Source of the DNA: Saprospiraceae bacterium
Lineage (GTDB): Bacteria; Bacteroidota; Bacteroidia; Chitinophagales; Saprospiraceae
Direction of reading: 5' to 3'
NCBI GenBank assembly: GCA_016717655.1
Contig: JADKFC010000014.1
Location: 62,001-126,000 of the forward strand
DNA length: 64,000 bases
Shown here: one piece after another, positions 11,529-20,996 of the stretch
Layout of the letters: each line of letters begins with the position of its first letter
Numbering within the stretch: position 1 is the stretch's first letter
Translations under genes and position numbers: made by a program
The notes under the pieces: model-generated
The model's input: the letters and a program-made list of their open reading frames with translations, nothing else
The model's database searches: none
Told to the model about the DNA's origin: nothing

Positions 11529-11608
11529 GAAATATAGGGTTGATGGTATTACACCCAACTAAACAACAAAATAGAATACCGCCTTGTTCTGTATCGCCAG
11601 TAAAACTA

Positions 11609-13922
11609 TTATCTGGCAATGATCAATTTGTGAACCTCAGCTTTACTTCCAATCACCAATTCCACAAAATAGAGCCCGGACACAATTTGTGTCACATCTA
11701 CTGTTTCATTTTGAATTACTTCTCCACGCAGCATAACTTTTCCCTCTACACTGCGAATAACATATGAAGAACCAACTGGTGCATTGATTGAAAGCCTGTC
11801 ACTCACAGGATTAGGGGCCAACTGTGCAAGGTTATTGGCAAAGCCAAGTTTTTGATCCAGTCTGTATACCTGCCCAGATGCTGCATCCAATAATTCACCA
11901 GTGATAGTTGTATTGCCTAAAGCGGTGGCTTCCAAAAGGAACAGCACCTCATCCAAAGCAAAGTGATGGGTCTCTTTTAACAACAAATTGCACTGATTTT
12001 CGCCAACACCTGCCCAATCAAAGTTTTCATTTACCTGCAGGATCTGAGTTTCATTTTGGCTTAATTTTAAGAGCGCTGCCTCCAGATTTAAACTTTTACC
12101 TAAACTTACTGGAAAATAAGTTTTACCGTCAACAACCACTAATTTACCAACTACAAAAATAGGTGTCATGCTGCTTCGGGGCCTAGCCTCTTCATTTCTG
12201 GTCTCTGAAAGATCACCCTTTGCAAAAGCTGTGAAGTCGAGGAAACCATTGAATTTTTTCGCATCATATACTGGAGAATAAGCCAGTAGGCTCAAATCTT
12301 TTTCTTTTACATAAGAAGGAATAAAGCGCCAGTCTTCTCTACCAAAACTATTTTTTTCTTTAAGTAACTTATCTTTTAAAAGTAGAAAATCTCTGGCATT
12401 TACTTTTTTATCATCATTGATGTCAGCAGCCAGCAGGCCATAATTGGAGAGTGTGTCATCCCCGGCAAGGTAGGCTTTAAAATAAGCATAGTCCAAGACA
12501 TCTACCTGTGCATCTTCTAATCCCGTTTTAGAAGGGATAAATTTCATGTCGTTGTAGATAGCAACATCTTTAAAATTATAAGCTCCATCGCTGATTTGAC
12601 CATATACATTAAAATTACCGGCATTGCCTTGCATAGTCATACTGCCTGCCATTACTTTTTTACCCGATGGCTGCATCACTTTACCAGCAGCAGTAAGGGT
12701 ATTGGAACAACTTCCATTATCATACACTGTCATGTGCACTGCACAAAAATCTTTGTTGCCCATTAGGTCTATTGCATACACCGTCAGGTACTGAAATCCG
12801 GCATTGGTGCAATCATAAAACCTCAATGAATCAGCTGGATTGGGCGAAAATGAATATTTGATATAAGGGGTTGCCGTACAATTGTCTAAAGCCCCCAAAC
12901 TAAACATAGAGGCAGGTACCCTTAGCTTAGTACCATCTTTACCATTGATGGCCACACTCACATTCTGGACACAATAGGGAGTGGGTGGCTTGTTATCCAT
13001 GGTGGTAAAATTGGTACTACACCCGGTCAAATTACCACAGGCATCTTTGACCTTCCAATTGACCTTGTGTTTACCATAGCCCAATAATTCTGGCAGGGTA
13101 ATTTTAATTTCTTGTCCGGTTTTATGGAGTGGTAAGAAAAAGACTCCAGTCCCAATGTTGGAATAGACATAGTCAATTTTGGTATCTCCCCACAAATCCA
13201 CTTCCACAATCCAAGACATCTTTTCTGATGTGCAATTACCCGGATCTATGGCATTATTGGTCAAGGTTACCCTTGCCTTACAACCCTCATTAAATCCTAT
13301 TGTCACATCCTTACATGCCGTAAACTCAGGTTTTTCTTTATCGATTACTTTGATTACCTGAGTACCATACCATACACTTCCTCCATATGGAGAATTAGGG
13401 GTATAGTCACACCAATTGATTACGGTAAACTTTCTTAAGATTTTTTTACACCCCTCTTCAGAGCTACCCAACAATTCAAAAACTTCGTCTCTGTAACTAA
13501 CACCAATCAGGTCACATGGCCTGGATGTAATTTCTGGCTTCATATATGGAATGTCTTCCAAACAGTTTACAACTATGTCTTTTGGAAATTTAACTATGAT
13601 AGAACCATAGTTATTTTCTGATAGGTAGATATTTTGGTAGCAGGTAGGTTCAGATGGGTCAGCCTGATAATTATGGTTTAAATCCAGATACCATTTTCTA
13701 ACAACATGGCCAACATTACACGCATTGGTGAAAATTGATCCTCGTAAACGGGGTTAGGTAAGAATGGCTGCCAAACAAAGTAGGCTTACCAGTTAAATAC
13801 AAATCTGAAATGTCATCATCACACTTAAGGTGTTTATACGGGGGACACACCATAGATGCATTAATTTCATATGAAAAAATGAGTGCAATGACCCAGATTG
13901 TAGTTTTTAACAGACGTTTCAT
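11609..13922 (-). CDS. Secreted T9SS protein with dockerin-like module (one frameshift)
   Basis: About 771 residues after joining two frames. Signal peptide at the N-terminus (MKRLLKTTIWVIALIFSYEINA). The break is at about 13735-13760, where the frame giving RGSIFTNACNVGHVVRKWYL continues without stops into the main ORF. The body holds repeated immunoglobulin-like, Cys-containing units (INWCDYTPNSPYGG, CKDVTIGFNEGCKARV). Around 12390-12480 a dockerin-like segment reads LAADINDDKKVNARDFLLL, with Asp/Asn spacing of an EF-hand. The end is a T9SS sorting domain (LAPNPVSDRLSINAP ... LIIAR). A likely cell-surface adhesive or scaffold protein; function is inferred only. Confidence 0.75.
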
Positions 13923-13957
13923 GTGTAAAGCTTTGGATTATAAACCTAATAGAAAGA

Positions 13958-13965
13958 CAAATATA
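13958..13965 (-). promoter_or_regulatory. -7 element for the 13922-11609 gene
   Basis: The minus strand reads TATATTTG, matching TAnnTTTG, 35 bases before the ATG at 13922. The rest of the gap to 14216 is A/T-rich and shows no gene. Confidence 0.55.
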
Positions 13966-14216
13966 ATCTTAATCCCCAAAATTGTAATAGCAAAACTTCC
14001 AACGTAGGTGGATTTTAACATTTTGACCAAAAACCAACCTTTTATGGCTATTATACAAAAAAAACGGCCTATTTATCTGCATTACTAATATTTACATATT
14101 AATATTAATCATATGTTACATTATTTCATGAAAAATTCAAAGCCTAGGTGAAATTATTTCCAATGCTTTGGGAGCGATCTTTAGTTTTGAGATATCTTTA
14201 TGACAAATTGACTTAT

Positions 14217-16727
14217 ATGAAACTTCTATCGACTTTGATAATATGGATGGCTTTATTTTCACTGCCCTCATTTGCCCAAAACGATTGTATAATAGAGAAC
14301 CTGGTTGTCGAGAAACTAGCATGCAATGCGCAGCAAAAATTTGCAGTAGTCATCGACTTTACTCCAGTCAATCCACCCAGCCCAAAATTTAAAGTACAGG
14401 GCAATGGCATCAACCATGGCACCTTTTCATACTCAGACTTACCCATTACCATTGACGGGCTACCAGGTAACTGCACCACACCTTATGAATTTGTGGTTCG
14501 CGATCTGGAGCAACCAGCCTGTTCTGCCGTATTTGAATTAGGAAAAGTATGTTGCACACAAAATTGTGGCATTTCCATCATCAATGTGAAACAAAAGGAA
14601 TGTCTGGAAGGTGAGGCTTATAAAATCAATTTTGATGTCATCCCTCCTGCCAATGGCACTCTTGGCTTTGATGTATTTATCAATGGAGTAGCCCATTCGT
14701 TTCACAAATATATTGATACGCCGGTAGAAAATCTGGTTATTCCCAATCAGGGGCAGGATCAGGATACTTTGGTTGTTTGTAATAACGACGATCAGGGTTG
14801 CTGTGATACACTTATTTTAAATAACAAGTGTTCCTGTTTCATTTCCAACGCGGCAGCACAACGAATAGAATGCAGCGATTTGAATGACACCTATTTCGCC
14901 AGGATAAATTTTGAACACGGCACTTCTAATGATAGCTTTTTAATAGGAGGATCCGCCAATTTGTACGGCACTTTTGCCTATGCAGACTTACCTGTCGTCA
15001 TTGGTCCACTACCCTTTTCCACTGCCAATACAGATTTGTTAATAGCCGATGCCAGCGATGTATTTTGTTTTGGCGAACTAGTTATTCCGCCTGTTCAGGA
15101 GTGTCAACCCTGTAAAATATTTGATCCTGTTTTTGATGTTTTGCCTTGTATGAAAGAAGGCAAAATTTACATCAAATTTAAGTTCAAATCCAATAATACT
15201 GGAGTTAACGGCTTCACCGTTAGGGGCAATGGCACTGTTTATGGCACTTTTCCATATGGAGAAGAATTTTATTACTTAGGCCCTCTTACTCCGGATTGCA
15301 ATAAAAGTTATGAATTTATCATTGTTGACAATTCTTCCAACGCATGTACAAACGTGCTGGCTAACAATGTAAAATTGTGCTGCCAACCTTGTGAAATTGG
15401 TGCTCTCACCATAACTGAAAACTGTGATGCCACACCTGGTGGAATCAAACTTCAATTCGATAGTGATGGTGTACCCGATGATAGCGTAGCGGTTTACATC
15501 AATGGTGTATTGGTTGGAAAATATAAAAAAACAGCAGAGCCTATATCAGTCATTTATCCGTTCGTAAATGGCAAATCGTATGCTGTTAAAGTCATTGCAT
15601 TTAAAACTGAAGGATGTTTCAGACAGACTGAATTTACTTACGAGTGTAACAATAGCGAACCATGTGCTTTCTCAGAACCTCAGGTAGAATTTTCTGAGTG
15701 TTCTGGCGACAATACATTTAAAGTATTTTTGAAATTCACGCCAACCGGACCTCACGCTGATCAGTTTTATGTTTCCATTAATGACAAAGTTTATGGCCCG
15801 CTGCTTTATGGCCAACCTTCCTACACCCTGGGTCCAAACACAATGGCCTGCAATGGAGTAAGGATCGTTTTAAAAGATGCATTAAATGAAAATTGCAGAT
15901 TGGTGATAGAAAAAGAAGTCCAAAAGTGCTGCGAAGAAGAATGTGAAATAGCACCAGGAAATCCTGAAGCCATTTGTTTTGAAGGAAAAATCATTGGCCT
16001 TCAAATGGTGGTCAAAGGGCAAACTGGAAATAAATACAATGCTTATGCTGATGGTGTTTTACTAGGCAGTTTCAACTACGGCACAACCCCAGTTCTTTTC
16101 AACTTAAGCCCTAGAAATGAAGGTAAAATCACGCTTAAGTTCATTGATGTCAATGACAATACCTGTTTTGTGGTAAAAGAGTATTTTATTAATTGCGAAA
16201 ATTGTCGCATCAATGATCTTAGTGCCAAACCAGTGGATTGTAGCGAGACTTCCTTTAAGTTTGAAATTAATTTCAATGCTGTCAATGCCATTTCGGACTC
16301 GTTTTATGTTTTTGTCAACAATGTTCGCTTGGGCAGATACGCAGCCAATCAATTACCAGTTGTGTCACCTGCCTATGACCCACGTGCAGACGTGGTTTAT
16401 GTAATCAAAGTTTTTGATGCATCCAATGAAGCGTGTCGCTCAATTATTGAGATTCCATTCATAGAATGCGAGCAGACTGCCACAGATGATATTGCTAAAT
16501 CGTTTAACTTGTATTCTACAGCTGGCAACCTCTACTTATCCAATGAAGGGCTGCCAATCAATAGCACTGCCAGTATTTATGGCGTAGACGGCCGCCTTAT
16601 CAAACCGGCGCAAAGTCTGGTCCAGGGAGAAAATAAACTCTACGAGGTTTCATCTTCTTCTATGCTGATTGTAAGTATCATGACCGATACAGGAATTTCA
16701 ACACGGTTAATTTTCTGTGGGAGATAA
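14217..16727 (+). CDS. Secreted protein of eight ~90-residue cysteine-bounded repeats, T9SS
   Basis: 836 residues from the ATG at 14217 (MKLLSTLIIWMALFSLPSFAQ, a strong signal peptide; an in-frame ATG at 14148 would hide it). The body is eight tandem units of 85-95 residues. Each starts with Cys-x-Ile/Phe-x, has a second Cys about 10 residues on, a strand with NG-x-x-YGTF-x-Y-x-x-LP, and ends in a Cys or Cys-Cys pair. The units are diverged in sequence but keep this pattern. A T9SS sorting domain ends the protein (SIYGVDGRLIKPAQ). A rod-like extracellular protein stabilised by disulfides is likely. I do not recognise the repeat family. Confidence 0.75.
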   Translation: MKLLSTLIIWMALFSLPSFAQNDCIIENLVVEKLACNAQQKFAVVIDFTPVNPPSPKFKVQGNGINHGTFSYSDLPITIDGLPGNCTTPYEFVVRDLEQPACSAVFELGKVCCTQNCGISIINVKQKECLEGEAYKINFDVIPPANGTLGFDVFINGVAHSFHKYIDTPVENLVIPNQGQDQDTLVVCNNDDQGCCDTLILNNKCSCFISNAAAQRIECSDLNDTYFARINFEHGTSNDSFLIGGSANLYGTFAYADLPVVIGPLPFSTANTDLLIADASDVFCFGELVIPPVQECQPCKIFDPVFDVLPCMKEGKIYIKFKFKSNNTGVNGFTVRGNGTVYGTFPYGEEFYYLGPLTPDCNKSYEFIIVDNSSNACTNVLANNVKLCCQPCEIGALTITENCDATPGGIKLQFDSDGVPDDSVAVYINGVLVGKYKKTAEPISVIYPFVNGKSYAVKVIAFKTEGCFRQTEFTYECNNSEPCAFSEPQVEFSECSGDNTFKVFLKFTPTGPHADQFYVSINDKVYGPLLYGQPSYTLGPNTMACNGVRIVLKDALNENCRLVIEKEVQKCCEEECEIAPGNPEAICFEGKIIGLQMVVKGQTGNKYNAYADGVLLGSFNYGTTPVLFNLSPRNEGKITLKFIDVNDNTCFVVKEYFINCENCRINDLSAKPVDCSETSFKFEINFNAVNAISDSFYVFVNNVRLGRYAANQLPVVSPAYDPRADVVYVIKVFDASNEACRSIIEIPFIECEQTATDDIAKSFNLYSTAGNLYLSNEGLPINSTASIYGVDGRLIKPAQSLVQGENKLYEVSSSSMLIVSIMTDTGISTRLIFCGR

Positions 16728-16730
16728 ATA

Positions 16731-16760
16731 AAAAAAGCCGGTTAATTACCGGCTTTTTTT
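16731..16760. terminator. Bidirectional terminator
   Basis: AAAAAGCCGGT-TAATT-ACCGGCTTTTTT, a near-perfect hairpin with A and T runs on both sides, between convergent genes ending at 16727 and 16761. Confidence 0.85.
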
Positions 16761-17957
16761 TTATTCAAAAAATCCAACACTTCCGCCGACCCAGTCTTTG
16801 TCTTTGTTGTATTTTACACCGATCATTGCTCCCTTAGAAAGCCGAACCAGATTGTTGATAATAATGGGTTGATTGCTATTTTGAGGCCATAGCATTAACA
16901 TTCTGATTTCGCATTTTACAGGTTCTCCTGGTGCATCAATTACAGGAGCATAACTTACCTTTTCCTGCAGGAGGTAATTGGATTTATTAGCTAAGGCATC
17001 TAACATGTCTTTGGTAACATTGAGTTCAACACCGGCACCTGCAAATGAAAACAGAGGTTTAAGTACATAATTTTCCAAATCATCCGGATAGCTTTCCAAA
17101 TCCCCTACGTAATAACATTTTGGCACATATTTTCCTTTTAGCAAAGGCATGGTGTATTTACTTATTCTGTAAAACCAGTTAGGGTGCCCTACCCAATATA
17201 CATTGAGGTCATCCGTAAACGAAAATTAAAGCTGAAGGTCTGTTCGCTGTTCCAGCTCATCAAAAATAACCCGATTGTATATTCTTTTTATAGGCACCCA
17301 GGTGCCATTTTCATCTTCGTAAAAAAGATTTTTATCCTGTTTGATAACTTTGGTAAGGCACAACACCTTTATTCCTAACTTATCAGCTGTGCAGAGAAAA
17401 TCAATGTAGGTGGTCTGTTTTTCCGGTTCGATTTCCAACATTACTACATGTGCCGGATTTTCATTGCCAACAATTACTTCGCGAAGCAATTCAACATAAC
17501 TTGTTGAATCCATTGCCGGATTAAAAAAGGAGCGTAACTCATCCGAAAGTTGAAAGTACTGCCTATACATTCTGGAAATGAATTCCTGAAAAAAATAGAC
17601 AGAAGGAAAGCCCTGAATTTCGATTAATTTGGGCATAGGATCACCTTTATCATCCAATGTGATACCGAAGTCCATCTGGAGGAAAATAGTGTGCTCATCT
17701 TCATTTGGCACCACTAGAGAAGCATCCGGTATGGCTTTGTCGGTAAGCTTTTTGAAATCCGGGCTACAGATTACTCCATTAATACTATCGCAGGCTTCAA
17801 GTAACCTTGATTTTAACAAATCCGGAATAAAAAACGGGGTTTCTGCTATGCGAAATGGAGTCTTGTGATGATACGTTTCTTCTACTCCTTTTAAGAAATG
17901 TTCGTACAAAGCACTGCTCCAGTTCTCGTTGTACTCTTTTCGATATTTTGAAATCAT
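16761..17957 (-). CDS. Circularly permuted ATP-grasp-like protein (interrupted at 17226)
   Basis: One reading frame of about 398 residues, broken only by TAA at 17226-17228. Both sides look like one protein: PFFIPDLLKSRLLEACD, MDFGITLDDKGDPMPKLIEIQ and, past the stop, VGHPNWFYRISKYTMP, KPLFSFAGAGVELNV and LLQEKVSYAPV. These segments fit ATP-grasp enzymes in permuted order, a group with glutathionylspermidine-synthetase-like amide ligases (family-level inference). Adding one base and removing one around 17217-17230 would give LQLNFRFTDD, so two indels may explain the stop. The gene starts 3 bp after the amidotransferase gene, so they are translated together. Substrate unknown. Confidence 0.65.
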
Positions 17958-17960
17958 AAA

Positions 17961-18779
17961 TTACACGATGCTATAAGCATGTGAATTTATAAGTTTTATC
18001 GCGTTTTCAATAAATTTTGGAAGAATAGTTTTGTAGGTAAGGGCAATTTTATCTTCTTCATCCAATTGTGACATCATACTATCGTACTTGGCTATGCCAA
18101 AATTGTTGATGACTTTGTCTCGATTGGCTTCTAAGGTAAAGTGTACTTTCATTCCATGGGGATCTGCTTCCGGATGAAACTGAGTGCCTACCATTTCTTC
18201 AGAGAAACGCACGGCCATAATTGCTCTTTCATATTCTACGTGTGTTCTGATTTTTTCAAGCGCAAGGATTTCAGCGCCCTTTTCTGTAAAAATATGTAGG
18301 TTGGGCTGTACCAATTGCCAGTCTCGACTCTCGACGACATAAAATGGGTCAGGTAAGCCATTAAATATCGAATCTTTCTGGCCTGCTCTTGTTTTGTGAA
18401 CGGGTTGAACCCCAAAAGAGGCTGACTTTCTTTTTGTTATTTTTCCCAAGCCGAAATGAAGACAAGCCATTTGAAAAGAATGGCAGATAAAAAAGAAATA
18501 CTTCTTGGGATGACCTTCATATTTATTGTACTCCCATACATCCTGGATCAGGGTATAAAATCGTTCATCCCATACCCCGTCACCTTCCATAGGGTTTCCA
18601 GGTCCTCCGCTTGAAATATAAATATCGTAGCTCAGGTCAGGAACTTCTGCTGTTACCCTGACATCAAATACATCAACCTCTAAAAGATGGTGATAATTAG
18701 ATACAATTTCTGAAATGCACCGCATGCCCTGATTGGGAAGGCCTGCATTTAGATCTAAAATGGCGAGTCTTAGTTTCAT
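17961..18779 (-). CDS. Class I glutamine amidotransferase-like protein
   Basis: 272 residues. A class I glutamine amidotransferase fold: an oxyanion-type SSGGPGNP turn near residue 56, the nucleophile elbow FFICHSFQMA (Cys near residue 99), and the His-Glu pair in GTQFHPEADPHG. Such domains release ammonia from glutamine, or act as gamma-glutamyl peptidases. It lies directly ahead of the permuted ATP-grasp gene and downstream of a second ATP-grasp gene, so its ammonia or peptidase activity probably serves a ligase pathway. Unlike GuaA or CarA it has no fused synthetase domain. Specific product unknown. Confidence 0.8.
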   Translation of the reverse strand: MKLRLAILDLNAGLPNQGMRCISEIVSNYHHLLEVDVFDVRVTAEVPDLSYDIYISSGGPGNPMEGDGVWDERFYTLIQDVWEYNKYEGHPKKYFFFICHSFQMACLHFGLGKITKRKSASFGVQPVHKTRAGQKDSIFNGLPDPFYVVESRDWQLVQPNLHIFTEKGAEILALEKIRTHVEYERAIMAVRFSEEMVGTQFHPEADPHGMKVHFTLEANRDKVINNFGIAKYDSMMSQLDEEDKIALTYKTILPKFIENAIKLINSHAYSIV

Positions 18780-18902
18780 TAGAGCGCAAAATTAAAAGAA
18801 AATTGCGGCTTGTGCCAACAGAAAATCTATATTAACAAACTATTGTACATTCTTAAGCTATAGCTGCCAATAGGATGACTTTATTCATAAACCGCTGAAT
18901 AC

Positions 18903-18948
18903 CAAAAAAGAAAAGGCTGGATCAATGACCCAACCTTTCTTTTTTTCT
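18903..18948 (-). terminator. Terminator after the ATP-grasp/Lys-rich gene
   Basis: AAAGAAAAGGCTGG and CCCAACCTTTCTTTTT can pair around ATCAATGA. It lies 19 bp past the minus-strand stop at 18967. It separates this gene from the downstream amidotransferase, which may have its own promoter in 18780-18900. Confidence 0.6.
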
Positions 18949-18966
18949 AAAGCTAAGCTTCCAAGA

Positions 18967-20361
18967 TTACTTCTTAGGAGTAGCTTTTTTAGCTGGAGCT
19001 GCTTTTTTTGCAGGAGCTGCTTTTTTAGCAGGAGCCGCTTTTTTAGCAGGAGCTGCTTTTTTAGCTGGAGCCGCTTTTTTAGCTGGAGCTGCTTTTTTAG
19101 CTGGAGCTGCTTTTTTAGCTGGAGCTGCTTTTTTTGCAGGAGCTGCTTTTTTAGCAGGAGCCGCTTTTTTTGCAGGAGCTGCTTTTTTAGCAGGAGCCGC
19201 TTTTTTTGCAGGAGCTGCTTTTTTAGCAGGAGCCGCTTTTTTTGCAGGAGCTGCTTTTTTAGCAGGAGCCGCTTTTTTTGCAGGAGCTGCTTTCTTTGCA
19301 GGAGCCGCTTTTTTAGCTGGTGCTGCCTTCTTAGTGGTAGCTACTTTTTTAGTAGCAGCTGCCTTAGTTGCAGTCTTCTTTTCTGTTTTTTTCATTTGAA
19401 ATGAAGTTTTAATAGATGATGATTGAAAAATGTTACTAATAAAGCTACCCCAGGTTAGGTTAACTTGCCCATCCTGCTGTAACTTAGCTCTATCAATCGC
19501 CATTAAGGCGGAATTTTCTACGATCCAATCGAAGTTTTCCTGTCCCACTGAATTTACATCAGCATCAGGAGCTCCGTTACAAAAATCGATGGCATATGGG
19601 ATACCATCTCTGACAGCAAACTCAACCGTGTTGAAATCATAACCCAAGCCATGATTTAAAGTCAACACATATTGATGAATGGTGTCTAATAACTTTTTCT
19701 CTACGGGTCCTCCACCAGTGACATAACGCAGATGGTGGGGATTTCTTGGTTCATATTGCATGATATGTACCCTGTCACCGTTTAAATAATAACACCTGAA
19801 ATACAAATCAAACTGAATTTCTTCCTGGAGCAACATAACCAATTGACCGGTTTCTCCATGTTTTTCCCACAAATCTTGTGGGTCTGTCACCTTATATACA
19901 CTTTTCCATCCTCCTCCTGCATGGGGCTTCATGTATGCCGGGAATCCAACATAATCAAAGATTCCTTGCCAATCCATAGGAAATTTAAGGTTTCTGAAAG
20001 ATTTTTCAGTGGTATCATCAGGCCTTTCCTTGGAGGGTAAGAGTACTGTGTTGGGAACAGGCACTCCTAAGTGAACAGCTAAACAGTTATTGAAGAATTT
20101 TTCATCTGCGCTCCACCAAAAAGGATTGTTGATGACAGCGGTACCATTTAAGGCAGCATTCTTTAAATAGGCTTTATAAAAAGGAACATCCTGGGAGATA
20201 CGATCGATAATAACCGCATAGTCGGTAGGGATCCCCTGTTTTACCATATCTATCTGAACAGCTTCTGCAACTATGCCCGGAACCTTTTTTTCATTTATTC
20301 TGTCAATGAAAGCTTGCGGGAAGCTACTCTCCATGCCAAATAAGATACCAATTTTTTTCAT
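18967..20361 (-). CDS. ATP-grasp ligase with Lys/Ala/Pro histone H1-like tail
   Basis: 464 residues in one frame. Residues 1 to about 305 are an ATP-grasp ligase: MKKIGILFGMESSFP, the glycine-rich KPHAGGGWKSV loop near 166, and the metal-binding end GIPYAIDFCNGAPDADVNS. Residues from about 323 are a different kind of sequence: MKKTEKKTATKAAATKK and then about 19 copies of AAPAKK, as in bacterial histone H1-like DNA-binding proteins. An internal ATG at 19393-19395 (MKKTEKK) would make the tail a separate 142-residue protein. A lost stop codon joining two genes is therefore a real alternative to a true fusion. It heads the cluster with the amidotransferase and permuted ATP-grasp genes. Confidence 0.7.
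   Translation of the reverse strand: MKKIGILFGMESSFPQAFIDRINEKKVPGIVAEAVQIDMVKQGIPTDYAVIIDRISQDVPFYKAYLKNAALNGTAVINNPFWWSADEKFFNNCLAVHLGVPVPNTVLLPSKERPDDTTEKSFRNLKFPMDWQGIFDYVGFPAYMKPHAGGGWKSVYKVTDPQDLWEKHGETGQLVMLLQEEIQFDLYFRCYYLNGDRVHIMQYEPRNPHHLRYVTGGGPVEKKLLDTIHQYVLTLNHGLGYDFNTVEFAVRDGIPYAIDFCNGAPDADVNSVGQENFDWIVENSALMAIDRAKLQQDGQVNLTWGSFISNIFQSSSIKTSFQMKKTEKKTATKAAATKKVATTKKAAPAKKAAPAKKAAPAKKAAPAKKAAPAKKAAPAKKAAPAKKAAPAKKAAPAKKAAPAKKAAPAKKAAPAKKAAPAKKAAPAKKAAPAKKAAPAKKAAPAKKAAPAKKAAPAKKATPKK
18979..19330 (-). repeat. 18-bp tandem repeat coding AAPAKK
   Basis: About 19 copies of an 18-bp unit (plus strand GCTTTTTTAGCAGGAGCT with variants). Alternating GCT/GCC and TTTTTTAG/TTTTTTTG variants show that blocks of two units have also been duplicated. 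The opposite strand gives a spurious Ser/Cys/Phe ORF. Confidence 0.9.
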
Positions 20362-20459
20362 TCAATCAATTTGAGTGATAGAATTCTTCCCCTCTGATAC
20401 AACCCTGCTTTTTTGCGTTTCTACCATATAAAATTTTAACTTATATGTAAATAACACTG

Positions 20460-20467
20460 CAAAAGTA
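20460..20467 (-). promoter_or_regulatory. -7 element for the ATP-grasp gene
   Basis: The minus strand reads TACTTTTG (TAnnTTTG), implying a leader of about 90 nt before the ATG at 20361. The rest of 20362-20679 is A/T-rich and shows no gene. Confidence 0.5.
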
Positions 20468-20679
20468 TTATATATATTCAATATCCGTACCATTTTTTGA
20501 GTTTTTTTTTCTGGAACCCAAAGACAATGAAACGTTTATGACCGACTGAATGGATTTTCTGGAATTAGAAAAAGATGTTTAAAACTGAATTTCGTAGAAG
20601 AACGACAACTGCTAAAAATTAACCATTAAATTGAAATTCAATAATTTATGTCAAAAAATCGACAAACAAATGACAGGAA

Positions 20680-20910
20680 TTATTTTATAATAATTACGTT
20701 GATAATGTTTTGCAATACCACTTTGGCCAGATAAAAATGATCAATATTTTTTTCAGAATTTTCAAAAATATTTTCTGTTTCAACGTAAATATTTTCTTCT
20801 ACGGAAACATTTTTGCCATTTGGGTATGCCAATTGAAGGTATAAAAAACAGGAAAAACTAAACATGACTAACAAAGTGAAAAGTATAGTTTGACGTTGAA
20901 GCACTTTCAT
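20680..20910 (-). CDS. Small membrane-anchored or secreted protein
   Basis: 76 residues. The N-terminus (QTILFTLLVMFSFSCFLYLQL) is a single hydrophobic segment, either a signal peptide with a possible lipobox-like SFSC or a membrane anchor. The rest is acidic (VEENIYVETENIFENSEK) and ends in a hydrophobic stretch. No family recognised. A good TAnnTTTG element 28 bp upstream (20939-20946) argues that it is a real gene. Confidence 0.5.
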   Translation of the reverse strand: MKVLQRQTILFTLLVMFSFSCFLYLQLAYPNGKNVSVEENIYVETENIFENSEKNIDHFYLAKVVLQNIINVIIIK

Positions 20911-20938
20911 TGGAAGTAGGTTTTACAGTATAAAAGTA

Positions 20939-20946
20939 CAAACGTA
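20939..20946 (-). promoter_or_regulatory. -7 element for the small membrane protein
   Basis: The minus strand reads TACGTTTG, an exact TAnnTTTG match, 28 bp before the ATG at 20910. Confidence 0.5.
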
Positions 20947-20996
20947 ACTTCAAAGGTGTTAGTTACAGTTTTGTTAATTTTTTATTTAATTATTTT

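Noticed and set aside
18925..19404. Ser/Cys/Phe-rich ORF on the plus strand
   Set aside because: Exact antisense of the AAPAKK repeat; its composition is forced by the 18-bp repeat.
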